Shown: positions 12,138 to 24,860 of the stretch, in pieces | Position numbering within the stretch: the stretch's first letter is position 1 | Layout of the letters: the number at the start of each line of letters is the position of its first letter | NCBI GenBank assembly: GCA_029339505.1 | Contig: JAQISU010000022.1 | Coordinates: 12,974,001-13,038,000 of the forward strand | DNA length: 64,000 nt | Origin: Unio delphinus | Taxonomy: Eukaryota > Mollusca > Bivalvia > Unionida > Unionidae | Reading direction: 5' to 3' | Made by a program: the position numbers and the translations under genes | Notes under the pieces: model-generated | Database searches by the model: none | The model's input: the letters and a program-made list of their open reading frames with translations, nothing else | What the model was told of the DNA's origin: nothing

Positions 12138-12539
12138 TTAACTGATACACAAAGTTTGCTTCATTTGGTCTCTTTCATCAGATGATTGTAATGCATTTGT
12201 AGCATCCCTTATGTATTCCGTCCAGCTGCAGCGGAGGTAGCTCTTAACAGGTTTATTGATGCTCAGTTCAAGAGGTTGAAACTTGGATGTGCAGTCTCCT
12301 GGTATTATTGCTGGCACAACATTTCTGCGCCGCAACTGTTTCTTTACGCCATCAGTGATGTGAGCCCGGAACGAGTCCATAACTAATAGTGGTCGCTCTC
12401 TTCTGGTGAATGGCAAATTAATTTCCTCAACCCCTAGTAATAGCATTTCGTCTAACCATGCTCTCTCTTGAACTGCGATAATCAACCCGTGTGGTGCCTT
12501 CAGATATATATTTCTATTTCCCATGAAAGTAATCATCAA
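12138..12539 (-). pseudogene. Pogo/Tigger-type transposase fragment (DDE_1 domain, C-terminal part)
   Basis: A 133-residue minus-strand open frame. It shows GLIIAVQERAWLDEMLLLG, then PLLVMDSFRAHITDGVKKQL with the second catalytic Asp, then IIPGDCTSKFQPLELSINKP, which carries the third catalytic position of pogo/Tigger transposases. The spacing between the second and third acidic residues is 35. In the usual family motif (QPLDVSINKPFK) the third residue is Asp; here it is Glu. The N-terminal helix-turn-helix, CENP-B-like domain and first catalytic Asp are absent. Upstream (higher coordinates) I cannot recover them, so this is a broken copy. A possible terminal sequence beginning CAGTATGTTTTCAGAC lies at 11951, beside an (AC)n tract. 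Confidence 0.85.
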
Positions 12540-14100
12540 GATTAAATAACTAAACTAAAAAAAAAGATGACCTAACATGAGACGGGAGAAGTACAGCCAC
12601 AAAATATGTAAGACCCCGACTTGAGATCAGTCGGACTATATGAAGATAAACATAGGAAGTAAAGTGAGACACAGTAAAATAAACATATCTAAATAAAACA
12701 CCTCACTTTACTGAAATTCAAAATTAAATAATAATAAACGTATGTAATACTTTTTTTTAAAATGATGAACGTGATGACCCAATTAGTGGTAAAAATCATG
12801 AAATAAGACAACTGGTCAAATTTGAATGAAAAGGTTATCCAAACAAGAAAACAATGTATATATACATATATAGCACACAGACAAATAGCACAAACATTAA
12901 TAGCAAACACTGGATGTAGGAGACCACTAGCCATGGTCAAACCAAAATTATTAAGAAAGTGGATTTGAAGGAGGGTAGATAAATCCCACCACAGAAAACC
13001 CTTATACAGTAACACTAGGGAAAAAGAATACAAATACCCCTTTCAAAATTTTTATATAATCCCGATGAGAAAAAACTAAATTTAAGGGAACTTAAAGAAA
13101 ATTAAAAAAAAACACATAAATGACATATCGGGTGGAGCACATACACACATAAAAACGTTTTACTTGTTTTGAATTGGGGGTGGGGGCATCTGTCTGTTGC
13201 CCCCCCAAAAAGAAAAAGTTTAAACATTGAACATTAAAATTTTATCACCTTTAAGCCAGAAGATTCTTTGTGAAGTGTCACTTTGACTTTCTTCATGTTA
13301 CCACCACCCCCGTGACAGTATTAAATTAAAAAAAAACGAGCATTTCCAACTCACTGAAATTTGACCAAGGCAATTTGCAACGCTGTCTTGCGAAAGTAAA
13401 CAGTTGAATTACCAACCATAACTGCTCGATAGGAACCATGTCAAATAGTCCTGTTTTAATGGGAAGTTGTTAGGCAATGTAGTCCAGGAAAGAAATGATT
13501 ATCTGTGGAGAAATCGAAGGAACCATTGCTTACAATGGGTCAGAGTAAAATTAAGGTCTACACTTTTGAAGTTATGTGAATTTAAAGTTACAACCTTGGT
13601 CAAAATTTTTTAGTCTGAAATTTCCTGAGAGGGGAGAAGTTTGTCTTCAAGGAAGCCTAAAGAGAAAACTCATTAAACAGGAAAAAGGACCAGGTGGCTG
13701 TCTTGTAAAAAAGATCGGTTTTAGTTCTGTGATTCACTAGTTCTTAAAGAGAACAGCGTTAAGAAAAAGGTTTCCTGGAGAGAGATGAGACAATCCAAAG
13801 AAGGACATCTGGAAAAATTCAAGTAACATATTCAGAATAAAGGACTAGGAAGTCCGGAAAAGGATAAAGCATTCGAAATAGGAAGACTCAAGGAAATATA
13901 GGAAGACATTGGAATATGGTCAAGGGAGGAAGGTGATGCAATCAGTCATGGACATTGCGCCCTTTCACCACTTGTTATTATGACAAAATAAATTCAAATT
14001 AGACATTGCTATTAAATTCATTTGACATAATTTAAGTTGAATTGGGATTGCTGCTGTTAATTTGTGTTGATTAAATTATTCATTTTTCTTGTCTAATTGG
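12540..14100. other. Non-coding flank of the transposase fragment
   Basis: No N-terminal transposase sequence was found on the minus strand. A purine-rich, less degenerate stretch at 13260-13960 may be part of a separate old element; no ends were identified. Confidence 0.45.
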
Positions 14101-14119
14101 GCTACTAATATCCATTCCC

Positions 14120-14395
14120 GGGGGCCCCGAGTGGTCTAAAGTGCTTTCCGTTATGGATCACTGCCATCTCACCTCTGTCTGTGTGGGTTCGAGTCTAAGA
14201 TTCGGCTAATGTAGTTATGTGAGAAAGCTTGCCAGTAGCTTCTCGTGGGTTATGTGAGAAAGCTTGCCAGTAGCTTCTCGTGGGTTGGTGATTCTTTCCA
14301 AGGTTTTTCCCTGGTTCTTCCTCCACCGATAATACTAGCCGCCATGTATGGCCTATCATGTGCTGAAAAATGGTTTTAAACCCTACAACAACAAC
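14120..14395 (+). mobile_element. SINE family A, full length, with internal tandem duplication
   Basis: The tRNA-like head (CCGAGTGGTCTAAAGTGC) and box B (GGGTTCGAGTC) are present. The segment GTGAGAAAGCTTGCCAGTAG plus its flank occurs twice (about 14214-14287). The (AAC)n tail is followed by AATATCCCTTCCC, which repeats the left flank AATATCCATTCCC with one change. Confidence 0.88.
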
Positions 14396-14582
14396 AATAT
14401 CCCTTCCCACCCACCCCAACTTGATACTTGTTTGGTGGTGTAAGTACTTGATTAACTCATTTAGTACTGTCACAGCATATCATTTATGTGTTCCAGCAGT
14501 GCTGATAATGTATCAGCTGGAAAGAACACCTGCATTAGCATTCTTCTTTCCCCAAATTATGCAGTTAGTCAGTCTGTTATGG

Positions 14583-14711
14583 TTATTGTTATTGTTATCA
14601 GGGGTTTTCAGCACTTGATAGGCTATACATGGCAGCAAGTATAAATGATGGAGAAAGAAACTGAGGAAAACTCTGAAAAGAACCACCAACCCACGAGAAG
14701 CTACCGGCAGA
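14583..14711 (-). mobile_element. SINE family A fragment, minus strand
   Basis: Degenerate (TTG)n start, TTTTCAGCACTTGATAGGCT, then GAAAAGAACCACCAACCCAC and GAGAAGCTACCGGCAG. The tRNA head is missing. Confidence 0.75.
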
Positions 14712-15562
14712 AGATGATGGTAAATATAGTGTACACTTGCTTTGTATTTTTGTGGTCCAAAATTTGATCATGTTTCCAATCATATATGAATAAATGGTCA
14801 GCTGTCTTCTTAGGTCAAACTATTGTTCTTATTAACTTCCTCCAGTCTCACCACATAATTGCAATCAATTTACATACATATAATTTATTAAAGAATTTAC
14901 TTGAATGCCTTTTGATTAACCTTTGCAACCTTTCTGTTGACTGAATTTGATGTAGAGTGTACCGGTATATGGAAACTGAACATTGAGCTCAATTGTTCTG
15001 TTTGACAATTGATGGACTTGGTAGCTGGTTATTGACCTTCATTACTGGATAATATCAATACAGAATACCAATATAAGGTTATCCAAAAATGTAACCACTA
15101 TCACCAGTTTGGTCGTTTTGTTATGGTTTATTTGTATAACATTAAGAGGGGTGAAATGCTGTAAATTGGCCAACTCAGAATGTACAGACAGATGCAAATC
15201 TTAGTCTCATGTTAACATTAGTAATTCTCACAGATTATATGCACTGGTAATGAAAAGTAGCAAGCAAGATGAGCTGACCAGGATGTGTTTGCTTGACTGG
15301 CCACAATAAGAATTCTTGTGTAAAATGACCAGTACAGTTTTGCATGGGTTCTCAGAGGCCAACAATAGGCCTAAATCTACTTAAAAAAATATTTAGAATA
15401 ATGCAGAAATCCCATTTCTTTTAGCAGTTTATAATAATAATAATAACTTTTTTAAAATGCTCATTTGGTCAACTGACCAATTTATCCATGAAGTCTTCTA
15501 TAATGACATTTGTACAACAACAACACCCCCCCCCCCAAAAAAAAAAAACCACACACTCACAC

Positions 15563-15636
<74 letters not shown>

Positions 15637-16739
15637 ATATATTATTCATTTAAATTGGCTGCTTTGCCCTCTTTGATTACAGTTATGAAAGAGTCAATTA
15701 AATTAAGGTTGCTTATGTTATATACACAATAATGTTAATAACAATATTCGATTGATCAAATGATGTGAGTTCACCTTACATTTACAACCAGGGCCGCTAG
15801 ATTTTAAGTTTGAATGATATTTGTGCCTTTTAACTTTTTGCCCTTATGATAGATTTCACCACATACAGAATCATGTAACAAGATAACTTGTTAACATCTG
15901 ACAAATATTAAATTATTGAGGTGACTAACAAACATGTGCTAAATGCGATCTTGTCCATGTTTAGCTGATATGCAACCACAAGTTTCATGTATGTTTTAGG
16001 ATTGGAATAAAAATGTGACTTCTCCATTAATATGATCTGGATATCAAATGTCAGAAATACAGAGTCCCTGTAGATTTCTTTTCCTAACAAGTAATTAAAA
16101 GAATTCTTGAACTATCGTAACTGTTTTTAAGTATTTACTGTATCCAGTTTATTATCGTGAAAATTTGGAGAATGGCAGTTTTAAAAAATGTCTGGATATT
16201 ATGTTTGTGCTCACGGACTTGATCATGTTTGCTAACTTGATGTTTTTTTAAACTTGTAAGTAATGTTACAACTTGCAGAAGAGCATAGTTAAGAGTCACT
16301 GTTTGTGATAATGTGATTTATAAAACATTTGAATTTTCTTTTAGTTTGCCTGCTAATTTCATTAGGATCAGTGGGTCATTCAGTATTTACAAAACCACTC
16401 TCCAAAGATCGGTGAAATTTCGCATGTTATTATATAATAATAGGTACATCAGGCTTCTTTTCATTCCCATTTCATATCTCACAAAATCCAGCTCTCTTGA
16501 TTGTTGATAACTGTTAAAGTGGGATAGTCCAGATATTCTTTGAAGTGTGAACAGCTTATATAAGCAGGAAGCTGGTTGGTCGGAAAAGAGCCAGTCCTCT
16601 GGTTCACATAAGCTGCAATTGATAAGATTGATTCAAGTGATTTCAATTTAACTTCCGCAGATAACAGTGTACACATATAATTTATGATTTGTTAAAATGT
16701 GTACTAAATCTGTTGATGAAAATTCTGATACTGCTACTA
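14712..16739. other. Non-coding, unassigned
   Basis: AT-rich, with one (TA)n tract. No gene seen. Confidence 0.55.
15564..15642. repeat. (TA)n microsatellite
   Basis: Long TA tract with one TTT interruption, preceded by a C-run, an A-run and a short CA stretch. Yr-Ile open frames over it are artefacts. Confidence 0.97.
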
Positions 16740-16747
16740 CTACTACA

Positions 16748-17469
16748 TAGTGATGGGAATCGGTCAGAAATTGATAATCGATAATTGGTTCCCCTTAACC
16801 AACTGATCATCGATTATAATCGGTTACTAAGAGCAAATTTTAATTTTTGTTACACAGTTATATCTTTGATCAAGAATTCAGTATGTTTATAAATATACAG
16901 GAGTAATCTATTTTAATGACATGTATACTTTAACCTGACAATAATATTACAAAAATACATTGTGTTACTTTTGTTCTACAACTTTGTTAAATGAATGCAA
17001 CTTTTTATGGCTGATCAGTCATATGTAACTGAAATACTGCTTCAATCCCCCAAAATTCTTTCATTTATATGTGATGTGTCTATAATTTAAAGTATAGAAG
17101 GACATGATTTTCTTGTTTGTAATTGTTTATAAATACCACAAAAGATGTTGCAATTTAACTTAAACAAATCAACAAAATGTGTTTAAATTTTATTAACTCA
17201 ACAATTTAACAACTTGAACATGTTATAATGACTATATGTTCCTAATAATGAATCGCAAGACTTTTTATTTGTAGTTGTGAAGGGATTAATAAATTTCAGG
17301 TCAGCTTGCCTTTAGTGGCTGGGAATTTTACTAACCTTTGTGCTTTGCATGCACCTAAAAAGTTGTCTCCCTTTACACACAATCGATTATGGAGTTTCAC
17401 AATCGATTATCTTATCAGTTTGCTCAACCAACTGATGATCGATTATAATTGATAATCGGAACAACACTA
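16748..17469. mobile_element. Complete hAT-type MITE with 8-bp target-site duplication
   Basis: Starts TAGTGATGGGAATCGG and ends ATAATCGGAACAACACTA, giving short TAGTG(A/T)TG inverted termini. Both sides carry CTACTACA (16740-16747 and 17470-17477), the 8-bp duplication typical of hAT elements. Repeated ATCGATTATAATCGGT-like subterminal motifs occur near both ends. 722 bp with no transposase. Confidence 0.9.
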
Positions 17470-17598
17470 CTACTACATGTACTACTAACAATAATAATAC
17501 TTACGATTATAGTATTTGGTGTATGGTATTTGTAAGGTGAACCTGTATACCGAAGTTACCTCTGTACAAAGGCAATTTGGCTTTTACCCATGGGTGGG

Positions 17599-17839
17599 AG
17601 GGGTCCTGAGTGGCCGAGTGGTCTAATACACTCTCTGTTATGAATCACTGCCATCTCACCTCTATCTGTGTGGGTTCGAGTCTCAGATTTGACCAATGTG
17701 GGTATGTGAGAGAGCTTTTTCCAGTAGCTTCTCGTGGGTTTGTGGTTCTTTCTGGAGTTTACCCGGAGTCTTCCTCCACCATTAATACTGGTCACCATGT
17801 ATAGCCTATCGTGTGCTGAAAAGTGGCTTTAAACCCTAG
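17599..17839 (+). mobile_element. SINE family A, full-length head
   Basis: Carries the best-preserved tRNA-like head in the window: GAGTGGCCGAGTGGTCTAAT at box A and GGGTTCGAGTCTC at box B. The body runs to TGTGCTGAAAAGTGGC and AAACCCTA. The (AAC)n tail is essentially absent. Confidence 0.85.
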
Positions 17840-18600
17840 TGATAATTGTCTGTACTATGTATAATGTACCAAATATTAGGTCATCTCACCTACGAAATCT
17901 TAAGAGTTTTATGGCTTCATTGGCAAATCATATCACTTGACTCCTGCAGCAGTGTGAATAAGATTTTTAAGAATTTGCTTCTTAAGATGTTACTGCCATT
18001 ATGGCTGAGTTTGGTTCAAACATTTATGTTAAAGAAATCTGAGTATAATGTAGGACTGACAGTGTTGTGGGGTGGGGGTAACACCCTTGATTGAGAAATA
18101 TGGGGATAATTGGGTGACTATTGGAGGGTTATAATGAAGAAATAAAGGTATGGTTTAAAATTATAAATTGCATGACTTTTGCACATTGTTTGTCATTGGT
18201 TCAGCTATGATATCTTTTTTTTTTCTCCCTCTGACTGAACCAAAAGAATCAAGTTCAGTGTCCCACAAAAAGAACACCTCTGCTTCTCATAGACCCTGGG
18301 TGTAACAGTTAGAAACCGCTTACTGTCATAAGTCGACTTTCAGTAAGGTAATCTCATCTGGAAAGATCTACAATTGCATGAAGCTAACATCTACTCAGGT
18401 AGAACATTATTGTTCATAGTGGCTGAATTTTTTGTGTGTGTGCCTTTATATACAGTTATTTCACTGTCACCACAGCTGGTGATACATTAGGATACATTTA
18501 CTTAGATATTCTTACAGAACTTGTTGTTCATCAACATCAAAAAAAAATGTGTATGACTCTGGTCACACTGAAGAAAAAACCTAACTAGGTTCAGTATGTT

Positions 18601-18675
18601 GTACAGTTTTCTTTTGTTTGTACAGTTTTCTTTTGTTTGTACAGTTTTCTTTTGTTTGTACAGTTTTCTTTTGTT
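18601..18675 (+). repeat. 19-bp tandem repeat, four units
   Basis: GTACAGTTTTCTTTTGTTT begins at 18601, 18620, 18639 and 18658. Confidence 0.95.
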
Positions 18676-18756
18676 GGTTCTGAACCAACCTATAAAATAA
18701 GCATTATTTGCTTTGTAAATTTATCTTTTGAAGTGACATCACTTTGCAAATTTCCT

Positions 18757-18762
<6 letters not shown>

Positions 18763-18790
<28 letters not shown>
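18763..18790. repeat. (TA)n microsatellite
   Basis: TA tract that supplies the TA target of the adjoining MITE. Confidence 0.95.
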
Positions 18791-18793
<3 letters not shown>

Positions 18794-18968
18794 TTGACTC
18801 CAGTTAACTGCACACCCTCGGGCCCGTCATGAGACCGTGCAGTTAACTGGAGTATGCAGTTAACCGGAGTACATTTTTAAGCATTGGGTAAAAAACGGGA
18901 CCAGCCTGATTACGTGCAGTTATCTGGAGTGTGCAGTTAACCGATGTGCACTTAAGTGGAGTCAACTG
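18791..18968. mobile_element. Pogo-type MITE with TA target
   Basis: The termini CACTTGACTCCAGTTAACTG and GCACTTAAGTGGAGTCAACTG are imperfect inverted repeats, with TA on both sides. The inner part repeats the TGCAGTTAACYGGAGT motif several times. 178 bp. Confidence 0.8.
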
Positions 18969-18972
18969 TATA

Positions 18973-19812
18973 CAGTGGAGTCTCATTAATCCGGACTACC
19001 TTTATCAGGAAACCTCACTATTCAGACATAATTCAACAGGAACGGAATTCCTAAACGTTAATTAGCTCCGTTAATCAAGAAATCCATGTTCCAGATCCGG
19101 AAATCAAAATCAGGGACCAAAATGTAAAATTACATTAAAACTTGTCTTGATAATCCGGAAATAATGTGTCCAAGAACAAGAAAATTTGAAAAATCATAGA
19201 TGAAAATATGTATAGTCAGTAGAATAATACATCAAACACAATAGTGAAGCCTTTGAGAATCTATGGCCACTATTAATAACTACGTAGCGTGTGACCATAT
19301 TGTAACCAGTGATTGTATAAACAATGTTAGTTTTAGCTAGTCGCCAACAGGGGTGTTAATAATTAAATAAACACACTTGGATCAAATGGTCCACACTTTT
19401 TGACATAACATGGTAAATAAACTAAAAGTGTCATTAAGCCTCTTTGTTGTTTACCAAGTGTATTTAACAATCACTGTTGATTGATAGCGGGTACAAATAC
19501 AGTTGACATATTTGAGCTGTGGACAGTATAGGGCTTCATTTCCAAATAAAAAAAGGTAGTCAATCATTAGCAACTGTAACAGCTGTAAAATACCATAATG
19601 CATTTAACAATTTGTAATCATTGTACTTATTATATATATTATGGCGACACCATCAAGCAAGCATACATTTAAAGCTAGCAAATACATGTACGTATATATG
19701 GTGTGATGACATCGTAAAATAAAAAATGTGCATGATTCAATTATCCAGAAAACTCATTATTCCGGACATATTCACTGGGAACGAATGTGTCCGGATTAAC
19801 TAGGTCCCACTG
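18973..19812. mobile_element. Second pogo/Tigger-type non-autonomous element
   Basis: Starts CAGTGGAGTCTCATTAATCC and ends GGATTAACTAGGTCCCACTG, which are inverted repeats over about 24 bp. TA precedes the left end. The right TA is replaced by the (GT)n tract. 840 bp, non-coding. Confidence 0.82.
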
Positions 19813-19820
19813 TGTGTGTG

Positions 19821-19873
<53 letters not shown>
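19811..19873. repeat. (GT)n microsatellite
   Basis: GT tract starting directly at the right end of the MITE at 18973. Potential Z-DNA. Confidence 0.96.
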
Positions 19874-19877
<4 letters not shown>

Positions 19878-22385
19878 ATAGCACAAAACTGTTGGACTTA
19901 GAGAGAGCCATGACATTTCATTCACTTTATCGTGGTCATGAGTCATGAGTAGACGATTTGATTACCTTTTCAAACCATTCAACATATTTTGGTTTTGTAA
20001 ATTTTTGGGTTCGACAGTGTAGTTATACCTGAATGACCTGCTTAGATTTCAAACCATTGCAGTCATTTTGTAATTTTCCTTCTACACATTCTTGAACTTT
20101 TTCCACGTTGTAACAAAATCTTGTGATCACAATTGATGAAGAATGATCTGAGGCAGGCAATGAAATTTGGTACTCATACACATATGCATGTGTGTACCTG
20201 GTTTTATTTTCATCTCATTATACAGTAACAAACATTTTTCTAGAGTTTTGAACTTGTTTTGGGACCTGTGCTGTTTTCGTCTACAATATGCTGTGGGGGC
20301 ATATGTGTTTTACAAACACAAATCTGGTTTACATGATTTTACCTGTTTACATAGCTTTGTTAAAGCTTTCCAAAAGTGAGTCCCTGTTTATTCATCTGCT
20401 AAATACAGTATTATACATCCATCTGTTTCTGAATAACTTCTGGTCAATACCCTAGTATTTCTGCAGCAGATAACCTTTATTGACCTTTCAGTATGTATGT
20501 AACTCAACTTTACTTAGCAGTTCATTACCTGCAGCCAAAGTAAGTATCATAATCTCCCTTTGGTGAGACTTGTATATTGTTCCCATGCATTGGGGGACAA
20601 CATGGGGAAATTGTTCTTCAAACAGAACCAAATAATAGGTTATATATAGTGGCTGGTTGTGAAAATAACTTGAAAACTATTACATTGATTGTTTTTACAA
20701 ATTTGAAATTTTTACTTCATGTATTGTTAAAGCAGTAGGTCTTTTTTAAAAAAGTAAACATTACATATGAGTTTTAAAAAAATACATTTTCGCTTGTCAT
20801 GATTTTGGCACTCCCCAAATGAAGGGGTATGCTAATTGTTCAAAGTGTTAGACTTTATTTCTTTCACTCTCGTTGGGTTAGTGATTCTTACTTGGGTTTT
20901 CTTAGGTTCTTCCTCCACTAGTTATAGCATATCGTGTGTTGAAAAAGGCATTAAACCCACAACAACAACAACAAAAGCTCAGTTATGGAACCATACCATT
21001 TATGTGGTGGATGGAATGAGGAATCTTAATACGGTCAGATTGCCAGATCATTTGTCCATTTGTCACCCCAAAAAACAACTAAACTATTTCATAGAGAAAC
21101 AATTTCATTTTGAAAAAATAAAAAATTTTGGTAACAACTTTTATGGCATGGTTATACACATATCATAGACTAACCTTTAGTGGTAATCTTTCAGAATGTT
21201 TGAAAATTGTCTTCAGCCTTAAAAAAGGGCTGCTTTTTCCAAAGCTTAAATTGTGATTATAAATTTTATGACTTTTTATGCAGCTATATTTTTTGTTATT
21301 TTGAAATGGTGTAAAGACCCATATATGGAGAAAAAAAAAGATTTGCTGGAAATAAAAGTTTTAGGAGCCAATCTAAAAGAAAGAAATGACAAATCATGTT
21401 TTTTGCTGAACATATTTCATAGGAATTCAAGCCTTTTTTTAAAAAAACTTTTAACTTTTTAACACCTGTTTGCCTTTAAAAATCATCTACATATTCTTCC
21501 ATATAATACTTGCTCAGGATAACAACAGAGTGATCAAAAGCCTGCCATGATATATCAAGGTGCAACATAGGTTGATAGCAGCTTGACTTGATCATGGTAA
21601 TGTATCTTTAATAGAGATGGGTCCAGAAGTTTGCATTCTTAACAGCGGAGAGAATAAATGAGACCAGCATTCTTATAAAAATCATGAAAAGGGAGGTAAA
21701 CCCTATTGTCTTCGCATCCTTAGGACACACAGTACTAATTATATATAGAAGAACTGTGAACCAGTCCAGAAATGGGTGAAGAAATTATAGCATATTTATG
21801 AGTTTGGTGGTCCATAATTAATTATTAATGAAAAGAAATATATTAGTAAGAATATATTTTGAGAGCTTATCCAATATGTAATTTTTTTTAAAAATAGAGA
21901 CAATATTCAATTGCAATTTTAGCATTTTTACAGGCATGACTTAAGAGTACTTAAAAATTATTCATTTGGTGCAGAATCAATAACATGTGTTTCATGCACA
22001 TGTTTATAAAAATAAAAGGCTGTGGCTTATACAGTGTTCTCCACACAGAAGCTTGCACCAAGGATAGTTGTGCATGGAGAAATATAGATCTGATCATTAG
22101 CACCCAGAAATTTTAAGTTATTGAATATTGAATATGATGTTGTTTCCATATGTTTACTATGGGAGTTGAATTAGTAACATGATTCCTTGAGTCAATCCAA
22201 CAGTGTATGTTTAGTTTGGTTTAGTTTAGTGTGTTTTGACATGGTAACAGATGAAGATTATTAAGTAGAGAGGCAGTCATATTAAAGTGCGGTGTTACAC
22301 CACTTTAACCTAGGCTGGTTTTATGGTAGGATTCAAATCCATACCTTTCTAGTTCTGAATGCAACATTTAAACCACTGATTAGAG
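19874..22385. other. Non-coding, unassigned apart from a SINE fragment
   Basis: No gene or splice-supported exon is seen outside the SINE fragment at 20868-20974. Confidence 0.5.
20868..20974 (+). mobile_element. SINE family A, 3' fragment
   Basis: Only the 3' body is present: GGTTCTTCCTCCACTAG, ATCGTGTGTTGAAAAAGGCA, then (AAC)n. It is 5'-truncated. Confidence 0.75.
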
Positions 22386-22520
22386 CTGTACCGATGTCAC
22401 TTTTTGCCGATTATGCCGATACAGCGTATAGCCGATTATCAAAATTGCCGATACCGATTATGAGACCGATTATGGCTCCTAGTTTTAGTAATGCTATGAC
22501 ATCGGCCATACAGGCGGTCC
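22386..22520. mobile_element. Possible hAT-like element end with CCGATTAT repeats
   Basis: TAGAGCTGTACCGATGTC followed by repeated GCCGATTAT / GCCGATACCGATTATG motifs, resembling the subterminal repeats of hAT MITEs. No matching right end or duplication was seen. Confidence 0.45.
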
Positions 22521-23129
22521 TCTGTCATATTCTAAATAACAAATAACGATCAATAATGAATCTATGATGCTAGCCTACGATACTTTACATAAACATGCTA
22601 CAACATAGTGCTGATATCTGAAACTTTGTAGACCAGGTGTGTATACATTGGAAGATGACGCTGTGTTTAACCTTTTGCAGTCCCTTTTTTGGAATGTTTT
22701 GAATGCTATAAAGTCTAATTTTTGTAGTTTTTTAAAGTAAAAACCACTGGAACGTTTTTTTTATTTCGTTTTTTATTTATTGAGAAAAAATGCGTTTTTT
22801 TTTTTACTTTTTATTTTAATTTTAACGTTTTTAACATCTATGCTTTGTTCTGGATTGCCTAAACGTGCGTGCTTACAGCTACATTTCTGTATTTTGTTTT
22901 TCCTTTCTTAAAGTTTTTCTACTTGGAACAAACATAACCTGGTGAAGATATTGTTCAAGGAAATTTAGTGAAATTGATTATTTGTCATGTACTTTGTTTT
23001 GAATTGATTACAGGAGAATCATTATTTGGAAATTCTACACTTCAGTAGTATATAATAGTCATTTTTCTAAATTACTTTGGAAAGGTTTGCATAGTGTATG
23101 TAAGTTAAAAAAAAAATTTTACAATTTAA

Positions 23130-23527
23130 AATGTTCACTTAGTGATGGGTAACATGAAAAGTTGTATACTGTGGTATATTGCAGTATTTCTGAATATCAA
23201 GCAATACATAGCACAGTATATCAAAATTTTATAAGGGGATTACTCTGGGGCAGGGGCTATGGATCTTTCTGTAAATTTAGCTGGAAAATATCTTGCTCTG
23301 AATTATAGCAATATAACATCATAGTATTTGAGGTAAAAGAAAAGAAACTATCTTATAATTGCAACTCCACCAACCCACAACTTTCCCCTGGCCAAAAATT
23401 AACTGGTTTGTCGGTTTATCCTTTAGTTACTGACAGAAACTACCCCAGTACTGGTACAATGATAAAGTAGCATGGTATGTACCACGAAGAAATATTGTGG
23501 TATACCAACAATACCATACACCTAAAA
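23130..23527. mobile_element. Possible hAT-like MITE rich in GGTATA motifs
   Basis: Starts TAGTGATGGGTAACATG and may end at ATACCATACACCTA. Both arms carry GTGGTATA-type motifs (TACTGTGGTATATTGC, ATTGTGGTATACC). I could not find a matching 8-bp duplication. Confidence 0.35.
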
Positions 23528-23621
23528 TGTGCATTAGCCTTTTTTATATGAAAACAAAAAATGTTTTGCTCCTGCCCCCCTCCCCACTTTTTTTTTTCTC
23601 CCTAAAATTATTCACATTGTC

Positions 23622-23990
23622 CATAGATAATAATAATGAGAACTTTGTATAGTGGATAATCTTTAGAAGCTCTAAGCGCTTTACATCATCTATAATGATA
23701 CAACTACAAAAATAAAAACACCATGAAATTGGAAAACATAAAAATGCAGAAAATATTTGAGGTAGGAAACATTATTAGGTCTTGAAGTTTGTTCTTACAG
23801 TCAAAAAAGGTGAGTTTCAAGAGCAATTTTGAAAGAGATCAGCTCCTGTAAGTTATAGTTTTACTATACAGCAACATTGGTAGGGCATAATGGTGAACCC
23901 TTGTCTTACAAGTTGTCAGAGATGAATAGGAAAGACTACAGGGAGTGGGCAGTGAAAAAACATCCCTAAAAAGTCAGTGGAATGTTTGGT
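23622..23990 (+). repeat. Dispersed repeat with GCTCTAAGCGCTTTACA motif
   Basis: AGAAGCTCTAAGCGCTTTAC, then AAAAAAGGTGAGTTTCAAGA, GCAATTTTGAAAGAGATCAG. I recognise this as a phrase recurring in repeats of many marine animals. The family name is unknown to me and only one copy is here. Confidence 0.4.
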
Positions 23991-24011
23991 GTGCTGTTGC
24001 ATTGGTCTAAT

Positions 24012-24228
24012 TACTGTATATACTCGCTTATAAATTGAGTCAAACTACAAACAAGAATGATCCTGATATTTCATACTATAATGCGCCTGTAGATCGGGAT
24101 TTACGCTGTATGTTCCACTGGTTACTACTAATAAACTGAACAGATCCAGATCTGCCAGTGCATTATGTGACATCAGATCTTGGTCTGTACAGTTTGGAGT
24201 TGGTCTCGGCTGATATGTATATACGGTA
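24012..24228. mobile_element. MITE with TACYGTATATAC termini
   Basis: Left TACTGTATATACTCGC and right GTATATACGGTA are inverted repeats. The interior contains TGCGCCTGTAGATCGGGAT and two CAGATC-rich arms. A similar lone end (TACCGTATGTACTCATTTAT) occurs at about 63249. Confidence 0.65.
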
Positions 24229-24439
24229 TGTCAGTTGCCAGATTGATCTGAACAGAAAAACATGATGTTATCACAACAGTATCGTACAAAGGTCTTGAGG
24301 TGGCTATACACCATTCATATCACTCTTGGAGAGCAAAAGAAAATACCTTTTGCCAACCGACCAACAAAAAAAGTTGATTTTTTTTAGATATTTATGTTTA
24401 TTGGTTTTTCATGTAGATAAAACTAATGTATGGGATGGT

Positions 24440-24860
24440 CATTTGTCCGTTAGCCATCATGTATCGACTCAAGGTTTTTAATGCTACTCAGAAGAAACTA
24501 TTTTTGGCTTGCAATACATTCACGCCAAGGTTTAGTTGGTTGTAAATGAAATTGGTGCTATTGATCTTGTTCTCCCAACTTCTCCTGAATAAATGGTAGG
24601 GTTTTTACTGAAAGACTTTTTATAATGCATTATTAGTTTCAAATGAAAATGGTGCCATCTTGCATCCAGTGTGGCTGTCTTGGCAATGATTTGAAAATCA
24701 TATTATTTCTACTTCTCCCAAAGGAGAGTCATATTGACTTGGACTTTTACGTTAAAAAGGCTTTCTTTCGAAGTCTGGTCAGTTCTGAATGTAAGTCCAT
24801 CAGACATCATGTATGACCAATACACCAACCAGTTGGAAAGTTTTGTTATAGCTGAAGATC
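24440..24860 (+). repeat. Degenerate tandem repeat cluster (2)
   Basis: Same phrases as cluster 1: TTGGTTGTAAATGAAATTGG, CAAATGAAAATGGTGCCAT, CATCCAGTGTGGCTGTCTTG. Confidence 0.65.
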
